64,000 nt of DNA from Luteitalea sp. TBR-22 (GTDB lineage Bacteria > Acidobacteriota > Vicinamibacteria > Vicinamibacterales > Vicinamibacteraceae). The notes beneath the pieces are model-generated. The model did not search any database. It was not told the DNA's origin and saw only the letters and a program-made list of their open reading frames with translations. Of the stretch, positions 1-7,989 are shown piece by piece. The DNA lies in contig NZ_AP024452.1 of the NCBI RefSeq assembly GCF_016865485.1, forward strand, positions 2,006,501 to 2,070,500. The letters run 5' to 3'. The position numbers and the translations under genes are program-made. The first letter of the stretch is position 1; every line of letters begins with the position of its first letter.

Positions 1-2
1 CG

Positions 3-821
3 CGCCGCCTTGCGGGGCCGGAGGTGCCACTGTGGACGCGCGAGATGCCGCGTCCCGCCGCCTCGCTGCCCCGGACGTCGCGGGCCGACGTCGCCGCCGT
101 CTACCTGCCGGCGTGCGTCTCGCGCGTGTTCGGCCACGTGCCAGGCGAGGCGTCGACGCTCTCACTGCCGGACGCGCTGGTGGCGGTTGCCGCCCGGGCC
201 GGTCGTCCCGTGTGGATTCCTGACGACGTGCACGGGACGTGCTGCGGCACGCCGTTCTCGTCGAAGGGACTGGTCAGCGGGCACCGTCAGGCCGCCAATG
301 ACGCCATCGAGCGCTGCTGGACGTGGTCACAGGAGGGGAGGCTGCCCATCGTCGTCGACGCCAACTCGTGCACGCTCGGCCTGCGCGAGTGCGGCCCGGC
401 CCTGACGTCCGAGAACCGCGCCCGCCTGGCCTCGCTGCGCATCGTCGACAGCGTCGCGTTCGCCCGCCAGGACCTGCTGCCGCGCCTCGACGTGACGCGT
501 CGGGCCGGCCGCGTCGCGGCGCACCCGACCTGCTCACTCGCGCACCTCGGCCACGCCGACGACCTACTGGCCCTGGTGGCCGCCTGCGCCGAGCACGTGA
601 CCCTGCCCGCCAACGCCGGCTGCTGCGGCTTTGCCGGCGACCGTGGCTTCCTCTTCCCGGAACTCACGGCGAGTGCAACCCAGCGGGAGGCCGTCGAGGT
701 GCGGGCCGCCGCCTGCGACGATCACGTGTCGGCCAACCGGATGTGCGAGGTCGCGCTGACCAGCGCCACGGGACGTCCCTACAGGTCGGTGATCCACCTG
801 CTCGAGGAAGCGACCAGGTAG
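3..821 (+). CDS. FAD/Fe-S D-lactate (D-2-hydroxyacid) dehydrogenase, C-terminal part
   Basis: The frame is open to the left edge, so only the C-terminal 272 residues are present. They form a cysteine-rich CCG region of the GlpC/GlcF type: TCCGTPFSSKG, a later HPTCS segment and GCCGFAGDRG, which ligate a cluster or quinone-linked centre in this family. The stretch GPEVPLWTREMP just before the domain resembles the linker of large (about 950 aa) fused FAD-binding plus Fe-S D-lactate dehydrogenases. I infer that the missing part carries the FAD_binding_4 domain and a ferredoxin-like domain. Such enzymes oxidise D-lactate or D-2-hydroxyglutarate and feed electrons to the membrane. An insertion sequence begins about 10 bp after its stop codon. 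The general family is clear; the exact substrate is not. Confidence 0.75.
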   Translation, partial: RRLAGPEVPLWTREMPRPAASLPRTSRADVAAVYLPACVSRVFGHVPGEASTLSLPDALVAVAARAGRPVWIPDDVHGTCCGTPFSSKGLVSGHRQAANDAIERCWTWSQEGRLPIVVDANSCTLGLRECGPALTSENRARLASLRIVDSVAFARQDLLPRLDVTRRAGRVAAHPTCSLAHLGHADDLLALVAACAEHVTLPANAGCCGFAGDRGFLFPELTASATQREAVEVRAAACDDHVSANRMCEVALTSATGRPYRSVIHLLEEATR

Positions 822-830
822 GGCGCGAGT

Positions 831-845
831 ATGAAGTGGCTGGCC
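831..845 (+). repeat. Subterminal inverted repeat, transposase 3' side
   Basis: ATGAAGTGGCTGGCC, identical to the complement of 2180-2194. It lies 9 bp beyond the stop codon of the upstream dehydrogenase gene. Confidence 0.7.
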
Positions 846-1088
846 GGGTCAAGGGCAGATCAGTCCCGTCGCGGGGGCGCAGGCCCCCGCGCGGGGGGAT
901 ACATCGGTCCTGCCTCGGGGGATCGGGCTGCTCCAGTCGAGTATTCGCGCTCAGGGGCGCACTAGGTTGCTGCGGGGCGGGGTCGCACATCGGTTCCTCG
1001 TGGTCGCCCGAAGGCGCCAGAACCGCCCTACTCGCGATCACCCGCGCGTGGCAGCCGACCCCAGCAGGGCGGTGCCGCCGTGGCGCGG
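846..1088 (-). ncRNA. Candidate IS1111-type bridge RNA region
   Basis: This 243-nt non-coding stretch follows the transposase gene inside the element. IS110-family elements encode a bridge RNA that pairs with donor and target DNA, and in IS1111-type elements it lies on the 3' side of the recombinase. A 9-bp perfect hairpin (CGCGGGGGC / GCCCCCGCG, 870-891) lies within it, and the rest is rich in short GC stems. No guide loops were assigned by eye. The call rests on position and family knowledge. The hairpin could instead be a terminator for the dehydrogenase gene. Confidence 0.4.
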
Positions 1089-2108
1089 TTACCCGGCCAG
1101 CGGCGCGGCGTTGGTCCGGTGCGGGTCGAAGCGGGTGCCATCCCGCCAGATCGCATACAGGATGCCGGTCAACTTGCGCGCCAAGGCCACGACGGCGACC
1201 TGGCGCCCGCGCCGGTGCTGCACGGCGTCGACCCAGTCGCGGAGCGGCCCCGGCTTCAGCGTCCGTTTCGCGCAGTGCGCGGCCTGGACGAGGCACCAGC
1301 GCAGGCTGCGGCTCCCCGCTTTGGTAATCCCCAGGTGACGCGTCCGCGCGCCACTCGAGTCCTGGCCGGGCACCAGCCCGACATACGCCTCCACCGCGTG
1401 CGCGCCGTCGAAGCGCGTGTGGTCGTCGAGCGCCGCCACAAACCGCACGGCGGTCACCGGGCCGACTCCGGGGACCGTCAGCAAGCGGCGCGCGACCGGG
1501 TCGCCCGTGGCCCAGGCCGTCACCTCGCGGTCGGCGTCCGCGATGGCGGCATGCAGGTGCTCCAGCAGCTGCAGCTGCCGGGCCACGTAGCTCGGGAGGG
1601 GCTCGCCTACCGCGGCGCGGACGCGCGCCCCGAAGGTGTGCACGCTGCCACTCGCCAGCCGGCGGCCCTGCGTCCGCAGCCAGCCGCGCACGGTATTGAG
1701 CAGGAGCGTGCGACTGCGCACCAGCCCGTCGCGCATGCCGCAGAGCGTCTTGGCCGCCCGCGCCTCGGCGCTCGGGATATGCACCGACGGCAGGTCGATG
1801 CGGCAGGACACCTCGCTGAGCACCTGCGCATCACGCCGGTCCGTCTTCATCCGGCGCGCCCCCACGCCCAGGGTCGGCGCCAGGGTCGCCGGCACCACCC
1901 GCACCTCATGCCCGGCCGCCCGTGCCGCGTCGGCCACCCAGAAGGCCTCACTGCACGTCTCGACAATCACTCGGCTGCCGGGCCGCTCGCCCAGGTACCG
2001 CGGCACCTCCTGCGTCCGCAGCCGCCGCTCCTCGACGACGGTCCCGTCGGGCCGCCGCACGCAAATCTGGGATTCCCTTCCGCCGAGATCGATTGCAACA
2101 TGGTCCAT
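1089..2108 (-). CDS. IS110-family DEDD transposase
   Basis: The 339-residue protein has the two-domain layout of IS110-family recombinases. The N-terminal RuvC-like DEDD domain shows D7 (AIDLGG), E50 (VIVETC) and the D90/D93 pair (KTDRRDA). The C-terminal Transposase_20 domain begins near residue 208 with LLTVPGVGPVTA and includes the family-typical ITKAGSRSLRW segment (about 261-271), whose serines are candidates for the catalytic Ser. The length is normal and the frame intact, so the element may be active. The start ATG at 2108 gives the usual MDHVAIDLGG opening. These enzymes cut and paste or copy through an RNA-guided, serine-dependent mechanism. Confidence 0.92.
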   Translation of the reverse strand: MDHVAIDLGGRESQICVRRPDGTVVEERRLRTQEVPRYLGERPGSRVIVETCSEAFWVADAARAAGHEVRVVPATLAPTLGVGARRMKTDRRDAQVLSEVSCRIDLPSVHIPSAEARAAKTLCGMRDGLVRSRTLLLNTVRGWLRTQGRRLASGSVHTFGARVRAAVGEPLPSYVARQLQLLEHLHAAIADADREVTAWATGDPVARRLLTVPGVGPVTAVRFVAALDDHTRFDGAHAVEAYVGLVPGQDSSGARTRHLGITKAGSRSLRWCLVQAAHCAKRTLKPGPLRDWVDAVQHRRGRQVAVVALARKLTGILYAIWRDGTRFDPHRTNAAPLAG

Positions 2109-2179
2109 GGCTGGCTCCTCTCACTGTGTGCCTCGAGCACGTGTCAGTGTGAGCGACGGGCCTCCCGTCAGCTCGCGGG

Positions 2180-2194
2180 GGCCAGCCACTTCAT
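2180..2194 (-). repeat. Subterminal inverted repeat, transposase 5' side
   Basis: Complement of ATGAAGTGGCTGGCC, matching 831-845 over all 15 bases. It lies 72 bp upstream of the transposase start. Confidence 0.7.
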
Positions 2195-2262
2195 CCAATC
2201 TGTCTCCCCTTCGACGTCGCTCGGGGCCAGCGACTCGCGCCGTTGGTCACGGCGCCCCGGGT

Positions 2263-2288
2263 GTAGGCGTCGACCTTCAGGTCGACGC
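2263..2288 (+). repeat. Hairpin repeat, GTAG-CGTCGACCT family
   Basis: GTAG followed by a near-perfect palindrome with arms GTCGACCT and AGGTCGAC around a TC loop (2269-2286). The same 18-mer occurs at 16028 and 57486 and, inverted, at 57526. It lies outside the insertion sequence and upstream of the Nramp-like gene. Confidence 0.7.
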
Positions 2289-2330
2289 ACGACTGTTGCG
2301 ACGAAAGCGCATCGGCCATACCATCGCGCG

Positions 2331-3809
2331 ATGCACCACGCCTCCGAAGGGCTGCCCTCGGGTTCCGGGGCGGACGCCGCCACGCCGCATCCGCTGCCGC
2401 CGGCCGGTTGCCTGCCGCCGATGACGGTGCGCGACATGCCCGATCCGCTGCCGCTCACGAAGATCCTCGGACCGAGCGTGATCCTGGCCGGGCTCGGCGT
2501 GGGCTCCGGCGAGTACATCATCTGGCCCTTCATCACGGCCGCGGTCGGCCCCGCGTTCCTGTGGGCGGCGGCCGTCAGCGTCACGCTCCAGTACTTCATG
2601 AACATGGAGATCGAGCGCTACACGCTGGTGACCGGGGAGACGGCGATTGCCGGCTTCGTGCGGCGCTGGCGCCACTGGGGCTGGATCTTCTGCCTGTTCA
2701 CGCTGCTGCCCAACATGTGGCCCGGCTGGGCGACGGGCGGCGTCACGGCGCTGACCTTCCTGATGGGCGGCGGCAACGTCGGCTACATCACGGTTGGCGT
2801 GATGATCGCGATCGGCTTCGCGCTCACGATGTCGCCGGTCGTGTACAAGACGCTCGAGCGCGCGCAGTTCTTCAAGGTCGGGCTCACGCTGGTCTTCCTC
2901 TCGGTGGCGATCGTCGCGGCCATCAAGCCGTCGGCTTGGGCCGACCTGCCGCAGGCGATCACCGGCTTCGGGACGCTGCCCGACGCGACCGCCATTCCCA
3001 TCACGCTGCTGCTCAGTGCGCTCGTGTTCGCGGGCGCGGGCGGCGTGAACAACCTCGCGCAGAGCAACTGGATCCGCGACAAGGGATTCGGCATGGGCGC
3101 CTACATCCCGCGCATCGTGTCGCCGATCACCGGCGAGGATGTCGCGCTGCCGACAACGGGCGTGATGATGAGGACGGACGCGGCCAACCTGGCGCGGTTC
3201 GCCGTGTGGTGGAAGCGCGCCAATGTCGAGCAGCTGGTGAGCTTCTGGTTCATCTGCATCTTCTCGATCGCCATGTTCTCGCTGCTCGCGCACTCGACCA
3301 TCCCGGGGCAGCAGTTCGCCAGCCAGGCCACGCTCGCCTTCATCAAGTCGGAAGGAGAAGTCCTCCAGCAGGTCGTCGCGCCCTGGTTCGGCAAGTTCTT
3401 CTGGGTGTTCGGGGCGATGTCCCTCATCCTCGTGGCGCTCGGCACCGTCGACTACATCGCCCGCATCGTCGCCGACATCCTGCGGACGGTCTACCTGCAG
3501 GGGCACCCGTACTGGACCGAGAGCCGCATCTACTTCTTCGCGGTGTGGGCGGGGGTGGTGTCGGGCTCGGTCATCCTGCTGAGCGGCATGCAGCAGCCGC
3601 TGGTGCTGCTGATGACGGCCGCGTGCCTGAACGGGCTCGTGATGGTCGTGTACGGCGCCCTGCTCATCCAGTTGAACCTGCGCGGCCTGCCGCCGCCCCT
3701 GCGCATCGGCGGCCTGCGCCTGGTGATGCTGGTGCTCGCGACGGCGTTCTACGCCTTCTTCGGCGGCTGGCTGGTCATCGCGCAGGTGCGGACGTTCCTC
3801 GGCGTGTAG
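2331..3809 (+). CDS. Nramp-family-like membrane transporter
   Basis: This 492-residue polytopic protein has about 11-12 hydrophobic segments after a cytoplasmic N-terminus. It matches the Nramp (SLC11) superfamily subgroup with a GLGVGSGEYIIWP first membrane helix (residues about 53-65) and a sixth helix reading AGAGGVNNLAQSNW (about 234-247). True Nramp metal importers carry DPGN in TM1 and a metal-binding Met in TM6. Both are absent here, so divalent-metal transport should not be assumed and the substrate is unknown. A TACCAT hexamer 6 nt before the ATG, with no Shine-Dalgarno sequence, suggests a leaderless start. An internal ATG at 2421 (MTVRDMPDPLPLTK) is a second candidate. Confidence 0.8.
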   Translation: MHHASEGLPSGSGADAATPHPLPPAGCLPPMTVRDMPDPLPLTKILGPSVILAGLGVGSGEYIIWPFITAAVGPAFLWAAAVSVTLQYFMNMEIERYTLVTGETAIAGFVRRWRHWGWIFCLFTLLPNMWPGWATGGVTALTFLMGGGNVGYITVGVMIAIGFALTMSPVVYKTLERAQFFKVGLTLVFLSVAIVAAIKPSAWADLPQAITGFGTLPDATAIPITLLLSALVFAGAGGVNNLAQSNWIRDKGFGMGAYIPRIVSPITGEDVALPTTGVMMRTDAANLARFAVWWKRANVEQLVSFWFICIFSIAMFSLLAHSTIPGQQFASQATLAFIKSEGEVLQQVVAPWFGKFFWVFGAMSLILVALGTVDYIARIVADILRTVYLQGHPYWTESRIYFFAVWAGVVSGSVILLSGMQQPLVLLMTAACLNGLVMVVYGALLIQLNLRGLPPPLRIGGLRLVMLVLATAFYAFFGGWLVIAQVRTFLGV

Positions 3810-3839
3810 GCGGGGCGCACGGCGCGCCCCGGTCCCTGG

Positions 3840-5255
3840 CTAGGCGGGCAACCCGTACGGCGCGCGCTGCGGACGCGACAGCATCGCATTCGCCTCGTCG
3901 TCGTTGACGAAGCGCTCGTGCAGGGGATCCCACTGCAGGCGGCGCGGCAGCTTCATCGCGATGTGGTGGAGCAGGCACGCGCTGCAGGAGCGGTGCGCGA
4001 TCTCGACCGGGGCAATCACCTGGCGGCCGCTGCGGATGCACTCGAGCCAGTTGCCGTGATGGTCGCGGCTCTCGTACAGGTGGATGCCGTCCGGTCCGAT
4101 CACCGAGTCGAGGATGCGTGGGTCGCTCGCGGCGAGCGCCTGCGCGTCCTTCAGCTTCGCGCCCGGGTCGCTCGACGTGACCGATTCATTGCCGCGCGAC
4201 ACGAAGATCCAGCCCTCGGTGCCCTCGAAGCGGATGCCGTTGGGGAAGTCGCCGCTGACGATCATGTGCACGCCGTTGGCGTAGCGCGCCTCGGTTCTGA
4301 ACGGCCCGTGCACGTTCCACAGCCCCGACGTCGGGAACTCGGCCTTCCCCCACACCTCCACCGGCCCCGTGTGCTCGGTGCCCATGCCCCAGTGCGCCGT
4401 GTCGAGGTGGTGCGCGCCCCAGCCCGTGATCATGCCGGCGCCGAACTGCTCGCAGCGCAGCCAGCCGGGGCGGTCGTAGCCGACCTGCGGGTGCACGCGG
4501 GCCTCGGTGTAGTACACCTTCGGCGTCGACCCGAGCCACGCGTCGTAGTTGAAGTGCGCAGGCACGGGCATCTCGGGCTCATCCTTGCCCGACGGGTCGC
4601 CGGGCAGGCCGATCTGCACCGTCTTGACCTGGCCGATGCGCCCATTGCGCACCAGCTCGCATGCCCGGTGGAACTGCACGCCAGACCGCTGCTGGCTGCC
4701 GATCTGGAACGTGACCCCCGACTTGTGCACCTCGTTGCTCAGCGCCCGGCCCTCGGCGATCGTGAGCGAGGCCGGCTTCTGCAGGTAGATGTGCTTGCCG
4801 GCGCGCGCCGCGGCGATGGCGATGGCCGCGTGCCAGTGGTCGGGCGTGCTGATGATCACCGCGTCGATGTCGGGATTGGCCAGCAGCTCGCGGTAGTCCG
4901 CATAGCCCTTCACGCCGTCGTACGGGGCGCCGGTGGCCTTGGCGTAGTAGCCGTTCACCAGCGCCCGGGCGTCCTCCACGCGCCTGGCATCGAGATCACA
5001 GGCGGCGACGATGCGGGCCTGGGCGTGCTTCCACACGCCCGGCATGTCGTGGACGCGCGAGATGCGGCCGACGCCGATCGCGCCGATCGTGATCTGCTTG
5101 CTGGGCGCCTGCGCGCCGAGCACGGAGGCCGGCACGATGGCCGGGAACCCGTTCCCCGTCGCGCTGCGCGCTTCGGTGGGCATGGCTCCGGCCCCCAGGG
5201 CCGTCGTGGCAGCGGCGGCGGTTCGCGTGAGGAACTGGCGACGCGACGTGCTCAT
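3840..5255 (-). CDS. Exported Gfo/Idh/MocA-family oxidoreductase
   Basis: The 471-residue protein opens with a twin-arginine-type leader (SRRQFLTRTAAAATTALGAG). It continues with a Rossmann domain (IGAIGVGRISRVHD, near residue 55) and the family lysine in LQKPASLT (about K160, the usual EKP triad replaced by QKP). The C-terminal half holds the GFO_IDH_MocA sheet with GWGAHHLDTAHWGMG. Members oxidise or epimerise sugars with NAD(P) and are often exported in Acidobacteria and Planctomycetes. It lies 4 bp downstream of another Gfo/Idh/MocA gene on the same strand, so the two form an operon. The sugar substrate cannot be told from sequence. Confidence 0.88.
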   Translation of the reverse strand: MSTSRRQFLTRTAAAATTALGAGAMPTEARSATGNGFPAIVPASVLGAQAPSKQITIGAIGVGRISRVHDMPGVWKHAQARIVAACDLDARRVEDARALVNGYYAKATGAPYDGVKGYADYRELLANPDIDAVIISTPDHWHAAIAIAAARAGKHIYLQKPASLTIAEGRALSNEVHKSGVTFQIGSQQRSGVQFHRACELVRNGRIGQVKTVQIGLPGDPSGKDEPEMPVPAHFNYDAWLGSTPKVYYTEARVHPQVGYDRPGWLRCEQFGAGMITGWGAHHLDTAHWGMGTEHTGPVEVWGKAEFPTSGLWNVHGPFRTEARYANGVHMIVSGDFPNGIRFEGTEGWIFVSRGNESVTSSDPGAKLKDAQALAASDPRILDSVIGPDGIHLYESRDHHGNWLECIRSGRQVIAPVEIAHRSCSACLLHHIAMKLPRRLQWDPLHERFVNDDEANAMLSRPQRAPYGLPA

Positions 5256-5259
5256 GGCG

Positions 5260-6474
5260 TCAGCCCTTCATCACCGGCGACTGCGCCTTGGCCTGCGCCT
5301 CCAGCACGAGCTGCATGGCGAGGAAGCAGTGCGCCTGCGGCATCGCGGTGTCGGTGCGGTCGAGCACATCGCTGACGATCTGCCGTCCGTACGGGAGCTC
5401 GACGTTGGTCGTGTCGATGTACTTCGTCTCCTTCTGATCGGAGAGGAAGAGATGGCTGCCGCCGGGCCGCCCGGCGATGTCGACGTTCTTGCGGATCTCG
5501 ATGAAGCCCTCGGTGCCGAGAATCACGAGACGTCCGTCGCCCCACGTCGGCAGGCCGTCGGGCGTGAACCAGTCGACACGCACGTACCCGGTGCCGCCGT
5601 TGCCGCGCAGCATCATGTCGCCGAAGTCCTGGAACTTCGGGTACTGCGGCGTGTGGACGTTGCCGGCCTGCGACGCGACGACCTCGGCCTTCGTCGAGCC
5701 GGTGAAGTACAGGAACTGGTCGGCCTGGTGCGAGGCGATGTCGACGAGGATGCCGCCGTAGCGCGCGACGTCGAAGAACCACTCGGGGCGCCCCTTGTAG
5801 CCGGCGCGATGCGGCCCGGTGCCGATGGTCTGGAGCACCTTGCCGATGGCGCCCGCCTTCACCAGTTCGCCCGCCTTCACCGTCGCGCGGTTCTCGAAGC
5901 GCTCGCTGTAGGCGATCGAGTAGATCCGCTTCGTCTCGGCCTGCACCTTGCGGACTTCGGCCAGCTGCGCCAGCGAGGTGATGCCCGGCTTGTCGGCAAT
6001 GTAGTCCTTGCCGGCCTTCATCACCCGAATGCCGATCGGTCCGCGCTCGTCGGGAATCGCCGCGCTCAGCACCAGCTTGACCGAGGCATCGTCGAGCACC
6101 TCGGCCTCGCTCCGCGCGACCTTCACGCCGGGGTACCGCTCGGTGAACTGCTTCACCAGTTCCGGTTCCCTGGCGTACACCCAGGCGAGCTCGCCGCCGC
6201 CGCGCATCACGGCGTCGGACATGCCCATGATGTGGCCGTGGTTGATGCCGATGACGCCGAACTTCAGGCGGGGCGGGCCCTCCCACTTCGGCTGCGCGAC
6301 CTGGCGTTCGACGGTCGCCGCGCCGGCCATCCCCGGCTGCTGACCGGCCGCGGCCATGCCGGGCAGCATCGAAAGGGCGGCCATCGAGCCGGTGACGCTG
6401 TGGACGAAAGTGCGCCGGTCCACGGGCGGTTGCGCCGCAGCGTGGGGCCGGGGGGAGGTGTGTGACTCGTGCAC
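5260..6474 (-). CDS. Gfo/Idh/MocA-family oxidoreductase, exported
   Basis: A 404-residue protein whose N-terminus has DRRTFVHSVTGSMAALSM, a Tat-like leader after about 18 residues. The nucleotide-binding motif FGVIGINHGHIMG (near residue 73) and the catalytic-region ADKPG (about K162) are present, followed by a C-terminal domain with DIASHQADQFLYF. It is the first gene of a two-gene operon with the oxidoreductase downstream. The pair probably processes a sugar or polyol in the periplasm. The substrate is unknown and the family call is firm. Confidence 0.87.
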   Translation of the reverse strand: MHESHTSPRPHAAAQPPVDRRTFVHSVTGSMAALSMLPGMAAAGQQPGMAGAATVERQVAQPKWEGPPRLKFGVIGINHGHIMGMSDAVMRGGGELAWVYAREPELVKQFTERYPGVKVARSEAEVLDDASVKLVLSAAIPDERGPIGIRVMKAGKDYIADKPGITSLAQLAEVRKVQAETKRIYSIAYSERFENRATVKAGELVKAGAIGKVLQTIGTGPHRAGYKGRPEWFFDVARYGGILVDIASHQADQFLYFTGSTKAEVVASQAGNVHTPQYPKFQDFGDMMLRGNGGTGYVRVDWFTPDGLPTWGDGRLVILGTEGFIEIRKNVDIAGRPGGSHLFLSDQKETKYIDTTNVELPYGRQIVSDVLDRTDTAMPQAHCFLAMQLVLEAQAKAQSPVMKG

Positions 6475-6611
6475 GCGAACTCCGGGAAAGAAGGGGACGG
6501 CCGATCATACCGCCGAACCCGACGCGCCCCTTGATCGCCGACGCGGTCTGCTGCTAGGAAGGAAGGGAACACCTTGTCATCGCGAACCCTGCTTCCGGGA
6601 GGAGTGCGTCC

Positions 6612-6758
6612 ATGGGCGTCAAGTCCGCCGTCGTCGCGTTCGTGTCTCGTGTGTGCGTCGTGTCCCTCGTGATTGCCGGCCTGGCCTCGAGCGAAGGCTG
6701 CCGGTCGTCGTCCCCGTCGCCGCGGGCGGTGTCGCCAGGCGTCGGAGTCGCGCCGTGA
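6612..6758 (+). CDS. Small secreted or membrane peptide, hypothetical
   Basis: A 48-codon frame preceded by a good ribosome binding site (GGGAGGAG ending 7 nt before ATG). The peptide starts MGVKSAVVAFVSRVCVVSLV, a basic start and one hydrophobic segment, then a Cys (about residue 30) and a Ser/Pro-rich tail. This resembles small entericidin-like lipoproteins, but the lipobox is weak (SSEGC). It is the only candidate in the 350-bp gap between two minus-strand genes, and a strong hairpin follows it. Confidence 0.4.
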   Translation: MGVKSAVVAFVSRVCVVSLVIAGLASSEGCRSSSPSPRAVSPGVGVAP

Positions 6759-6781
6759 GACAGCCGCGTCACCGGGCCTGA

Positions 6782-6802
6782 GTGCCGGCCGTCGGCCGGC
6801 AC
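6782..6802. terminator. Bidirectional terminator-like hairpin
   Basis: GTGCCGGCC and GGCCGGCAC pair over 9 bp around a GTC loop, between the small plus-strand ORF (ends 6758) and the convergent SMP-30-like gene (ends 6826). There is no T tract, so factor-independent termination is uncertain. Confidence 0.5.
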
Positions 6803-6825
6803 CCCGGCCCCGGGGCGAGTCCGGC

Positions 6826-7887
6826 CTACTTCGGGTCGAGCGGCACGAACGCCAGCGCGTTGTTGGCATTCATCGGAATCACGAGCTGGTGGGCGCCGGC
6901 GTCGTAGCACATCGACGCGGCATTGGGGATGTTCTGCGCGATCAGCGTCGCCGGCTGCCCGGGGCGGAGCCGCGAGACGCCGCCGTTGAGCACGCTGCTC
7001 ACGTACGTGGTGCCGTCGCGCAGGATGACGATCCCGTCGTTGCCGGCCTGGGCCGCCTGCGCGGTCTTCAGGAGGCGCCCCGCGGGCGACAGCGTCAGCA
7101 CGTCGGGCGACAGCATGTTGACGACCACCAGGTTGCCGTCACCATCGATGGCAATCCCGTTGGGCCGCTTCAGCGGCGCGCCCTGCACGACGATGCTGGC
7201 CTCGCCCTGCGCGGGGATGCGCCACACCTGCCACGTCGCGGCGTCCGCGTCGGTGGCCCCGCCCGTGACCGTGCCGTACACGGTGCCGTCGGCCGCCACG
7301 GCGATGTCGTTGAACCACTCGACCGCCGGCACGCGGGTCTCGCCGGCCGGCGCGCCCGTGGCCAGCGTGAAGCGGCGGATCACCGCCACCCCCTTGTCCT
7401 GCGGGCTCGTGCTCCCGTCGCGATCGGCGAGGTAGAGCGTGCCGTTGGCGACGTCGCTGCCGTAGGGCTCGTTCAGCACCAGCGGCGGCGTGAGGGCCGC
7501 CCGCGGCGCGCCGGCGTTCTGCACGCCGATCCACCGCGCCGTGTGCACCGACCCGTCGTGATTGAGCAGCGACACCCACGCGTTGTTCTGCTGCACGTTC
7601 TGGGGCACGCCGCGATTGGGCACGATGATCAGGTTGCGGCTCGGGTCGTAGGCGCAGCTCTCGGCGGAGTAGATGGCCCCGTACACCTTCACCTGCGGCG
7701 ACATCGGCGCGAAGGGGCCAGGCGTGGTGGGCTCGATCGGCAACCCCAGGGCGTTGCCGACGAAGTAGGGCAGGGAGGGCGGGGTGGGCAGGGAGGGCGG
7801 GGTGGCGGGCGCCTGCGCGAGCAGCGCGCCGACGCTCACGCCCACCAGGAGCGCTGGCGCGCCCACGGTCAGGATGCGAGTGGTCAT
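6826..7887 (-). CDS. SMP-30/gluconolactonase-like beta-propeller protein, secreted
   Basis: The 353-residue protein has a signal peptide (MTTRILTVGAPALLVGVSVG, cleaved near AQAPA) and then a repetitive propeller with SMP-30/strictosidine-synthase-type blades. Typical phrases are NGIAIDGDGNLVVVN, WFNDIAVAADGTVYG and GNDGIVILRDGTTYV. Such proteins are lactonases or uncharacterised exported propellers. Catalytic metal ligands cannot be assigned with confidence. The mature N-terminus contains a duplicated TPPSLP encoded by an 18-bp tandem repeat (7768-7803). The gene is monocistronic and divergent from the sensor kinase. Confidence 0.75.
   Translation of the reverse strand: MTTRILTVGAPALLVGVSVGALLAQAPATPPSLPTPPSLPYFVGNALGLPIEPTTPGPFAPMSPQVKVYGAIYSAESCAYDPSRNLIIVPNRGVPQNVQQNNAWVSLLNHDGSVHTARWIGVQNAGAPRAALTPPLVLNEPYGSDVANGTLYLADRDGSTSPQDKGVAVIRRFTLATGAPAGETRVPAVEWFNDIAVAADGTVYGTVTGGATDADAATWQVWRIPAQGEASIVVQGAPLKRPNGIAIDGDGNLVVVNMLSPDVLTLSPAGRLLKTAQAAQAGNDGIVILRDGTTYVSSVLNGGVSRLRPGQPATLIAQNIPNAASMCYDAGAHQLVIPMNANNALAFVPLDPK
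7768..7803 (-). repeat. 18-bp tandem duplication inside coding sequence
   Basis: Two exact head-to-tail copies of an 18-mer (GGGCAGGGAGGGCGGGGT on the plus strand) encode a doubled TPPSLP linker just after the signal peptide. Confidence 0.8.
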
Positions 7888-7989
7888 GCGACGAGAGTAC
7901 CCGCGACGGCGCTCCGCGCGCTGACCAGCGGCGGATACCGGCAGGGCGAGCGATGATAGCGGCACCCCGCCGGACCGGCGGGCCAGACC

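Larger units (their letters stand above)
823..2205 (-). mobile_element. IS110-family insertion sequence, IS1111-like group
   Basis: One DEDD transposase gene is flanked by a 15-bp perfect inverted repeat, ATGAAGTGGCTGGCC at 831-845 and its complement at 2180-2194. The IS110 group proper lacks inverted repeats, whereas the IS1111 subgroup has subterminal ones. The longer non-coding side (846-1088) lies 3' of the transposase, as in IS1111 members. Outer ends are approximate because these elements make no target duplication. The element sits between the lactate dehydrogenase stop codon (821) and the Nramp-like gene (2331) and breaks neither. Confidence 0.7.

Noticed and set aside
846-1088. A small plus-strand gene in the insertion sequence non-coding end
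   Set aside because: The open frames there are Arg/Pro-rich with no ribosome site, and they continue antisense into the transposase.
1080-2330. N-terminal extension of the Nramp-like frame across the insertion sequence
   Set aside because: The upstream codons are antisense to the transposase and have no membrane or domain character. The transporter starts at 2331 or 2421.
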